This document shows, piece by piece, positions 62,393 through 64,000 of a stretch of DNA of 64,000 nucleotides. The DNA comes from Verrucomicrobiota bacterium (GTDB lineage Bacteria; Verrucomicrobiota; Verrucomicrobiia; Limisphaerales; UBA11320): assembly GCA_016199985.1 (NCBI GenBank), contig JACQFQ010000072.1, positions 1 to 64,000 on the forward strand, written 5' to 3'. A program made the position numbers and the translations under genes. The notes beneath the pieces are model-generated. The model searched no databases and had not been told where the DNA came from. It saw only the letters and a list, made by a program, of their open reading frames with translations. Positions within the stretch are counted from its first letter, which is position 1, and every line of letters starts with the position of its first letter.

Positions 62393-63862
62393 CTAAGCCA
62401 GCAGCTGTTGGATCACTTCGCCCGCGATGTCTGTGAGCCTGAAGTCGCGGCCCTGGAAGCGATAGGTGAGCCTCTCATGGTTCACCCCGAGACAGCGAAG
62501 AATGGTCGCCTGAAAGTCATGCACGGTGGCGGGCTGCTCGGTGACGTTGTAGCCCAGTTCATCGGTGGCGCCGATGGTCTGGCCGCCTTTGATGCCGCCG
62601 CCGGCCATCCAAACGGTGAAGGCCTTCATATGGTGATCGCGTCCGTAGTTTCCGTTGCCCATGTCGCCCTGGTTCATGGGCGTTCTGCCGAACTCGCCGC
62701 CCCAGATGACGAGCGTGTCCTCCAGCAGGCCGCGCTGCTGCAGGTCCTCGATGAGAGCGGCGGAAGGACGATCCACATCCTTGCATGTGCGCGTGATCTC
62801 GGACGGCAGGCTGCCATGGTGATCCCATCCCCGGTGGTACAGCTGAACGAACCGCACGCCGCGTTCGACGAGCCGCCGCGCGAGAAGGCAGTTGTTCGCG
62901 AAAGAGGGCTTGCCGGGCTCCGCGCCGTATTTTTCGAGCACATGCTGAGGCTCCTTCTTGAGGTCCATCAACTCGGGGACGCTCGACTGCATCCGGTAGG
63001 CCATCTCGTAGGCCTGAATGCGCGTGCTGATCTCGGGATCCTTCACCGCGTCCCACTCGAGCTGATTCAGGTCGCGCACGCCGTCGAGCAGTCGACGTCG
63101 AACAGGATCGCTCATGCCCCTTGGGTTCGAGACGAAAAGAATGGGCTCGCCCTGCGAGCGGAACTCGACGCCCTGGTGATTGCTGGGAAGAAAGCCGCTG
63201 CCCCAGTAACGCGTGAGCAAGGGTTGATCCTGTCCGTGGCCGGAGGTCAGCACGACGAAAGCCGGGAGCTGGGAGTTTTCGCTCCCGAGCCCGTACGACA
63301 GCCAGGACCCCAGGGTGGGGCGGCCGGCTTGCGTGCTGCCCGTTTGAATCATGGTCACGCCGGGGTCGTGGTTGATGGCCTCGGTGTGCATCGACCGGAT
63401 GAGAGAGATCCGGTCCGCTATGCGGCTGATATGGGGAAGGAGCTCGGAGAGCTCGGCGCCCGACTGGCCGTGCTTGCTGAACTTGAACTTTGTTCCCACG
63501 CACGTGAGCTTTTGTCCGGCGAGCTGCGCGATGCGCTGGCCCTTGGTGTAGCTCTCGGGCATCGGCTTGCCGTTGAGTTCGATCAGCCGCGGCTTGTAGT
63601 CGAAGAGATCCAGCTGCGACGGGGCGCCGGACTGAAAGAGGTAGATCACGCGCTTGGCGCGCGGCGGATAGTGCAGGGGCTTCAGAACCCCGGGTGTTCC
63701 AAGGTCCGTTTTGCCCGCGTTCGTCTGCGCCTTAGAGGAACTGGCGGCGAAGAGCTGGGGGCTCAGGAGCGAGGACAGCGCGACGGTTCCCAGCCCGCGG
63801 GAGGCGCGGCTGAACAGCTGTCTGCGGGTCATCTGCCGCAGGAAATCCGGAGGGAGGTTCAT
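62393..63862 (-). CDS. DUF1501 domain protein (sulfatase/phosphatase-like fold, Tat-exported)
   Basis: The 489-residue product begins MNLPPDFLRQMTRRQLFSRA, where R13-R14 fit a Tat signal. The body matches DUF1501: RVIYLFQSGAPSQLDLFDYK, SMHTEAINHDPG, PAFVVLTSG, RGVRFVQLYHRGWDHHG, LVIWGGEFGRTPM, NYGRDHHM and TVHDFQATIL. DUF1501 proteins share the alkaline phosphatase-like fold and in Planctomycetes and Verrucomicrobia almost always follow a PSD1/DUF1553 gene, as here. The substrate is unproven; a link to polysaccharide breakdown is often suggested. Confidence 0.92.
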   Translation of the reverse strand: MNLPPDFLRQMTRRQLFSRASRGLGTVALSSLLSPQLFAASSSKAQTNAGKTDLGTPGVLKPLHYPPRAKRVIYLFQSGAPSQLDLFDYKPRLIELNGKPMPESYTKGQRIAQLAGQKLTCVGTKFKFSKHGQSGAELSELLPHISRIADRISLIRSMHTEAINHDPGVTMIQTGSTQAGRPTLGSWLSYGLGSENSQLPAFVVLTSGHGQDQPLLTRYWGSGFLPSNHQGVEFRSQGEPILFVSNPRGMSDPVRRRLLDGVRDLNQLEWDAVKDPEISTRIQAYEMAYRMQSSVPELMDLKKEPQHVLEKYGAEPGKPSFANNCLLARRLVERGVRFVQLYHRGWDHHGSLPSEITRTCKDVDRPSAALIEDLQQRGLLEDTLVIWGGEFGRTPMNQGDMGNGNYGRDHHMKAFTVWMAGGGIKGGQTIGATDELGYNVTEQPATVHDFQATILRCLGVNHERLTYRFQGRDFRLTDIAGEVIQQLLA

Positions 63863-63866
63863 GGCT

Positions 63867-64000
63867 TCAAGGCTTCGTGAGGGTTTCGTCGAGATTCAAG
63901 AGAACATTGCCGACCGCGGTCCACGCGACCAGCTCGATCTGGTTCAGATCCGTTGCGGGCTTGGACTCTCCGACGCTCAGCAAATCCAGGGCCGCCTTGA
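63867..64000 (-). CDS. C-terminal end of a PSD1/DUF1553 protein (partial)
   Basis: The last 43 residues run off the right edge. They contain IELVAWTAVGNVLLNLDE just before the stop, the typical end of DUF1553-containing (PSD1 cytochrome) proteins. The stop lies 4 bp before the DUF1501 start, matching the usual pairing. The heme-binding part would lie outside the window. Confidence 0.8.
   Translation of the reverse strand, partial: KAALDLLSVGESKPATDLNQIELVAWTAVGNVLLNLDETLTKP

Overview
The window reads as a moderately GC-rich Verrucomicrobiota chromosome, most likely Limisphaerales/Pedosphaera-like (inference). Pointers are an LEPR-XLL giant protein, a DUF1501 gene after a PSD1/DUF1553 gene, RHS and beta-helix secreted proteins, FG-GAP/UnbV proteins, and several unrelated secreted proteins ending in an RFYRL-type C-terminus. 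No rRNA, tRNA, CRISPR array or prophage was seen.

1-7480 (+): the end of a secreted protein with a calcium-repeat tail, a 1871-residue RHS-repeat protein with a short unique tip, and a small lipoprotein that may be the tip's partner. 7481-8780: accessory debris made of a truncated Ig/delta-60 gene and a decayed IS630-type element with 34-bp inverted ends. 8781-11761 (-): a secreted protein with YGANIGWI-type repeats and two tandem paralogous beta-helix proteins. 11762-12373: an intergenic block rich in palindromes, with a candidate promoter.

12374-51223 (+): about 39 kb of seven genes on one strand with short gaps or ATGA overlaps. They are: a 5915-residue giant protein (LEPR-XLL, metzincin motif, amidase_2, large beta-rich centre, SdrD_B, Calx-beta and RTX repeats); a 2225-residue mosaic (cadherin-like, Ig, GEVED, IgGFc-binding and HYR domains); a PQQ-type propeller with inserted EF-hands; an FG-GAP protein with a c-heme motif; and three tandem paralogous FG-GAP/UnbV proteins of 1214-1250 residues. 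All but the giant carry an evident signal peptide. Together they look like a calcium-dependent cell-surface or secreted assembly with a wall-cutting component. That joint role is inference, and this block is the best candidate for an undescribed system.

51238-64000: mostly housekeeping and ordinary secreted proteins. The GTPase Der (-) is divergent from a TolB-propeller/M28 peptidase/PDZ fusion (+). Then come a HAF-repeat/lipase-fold protein (+), a class I methyltransferase (-), a NagD-like HAD phosphatase (+), and a minus-strand run of PSD1 (partial), DUF1501 and TPR genes.
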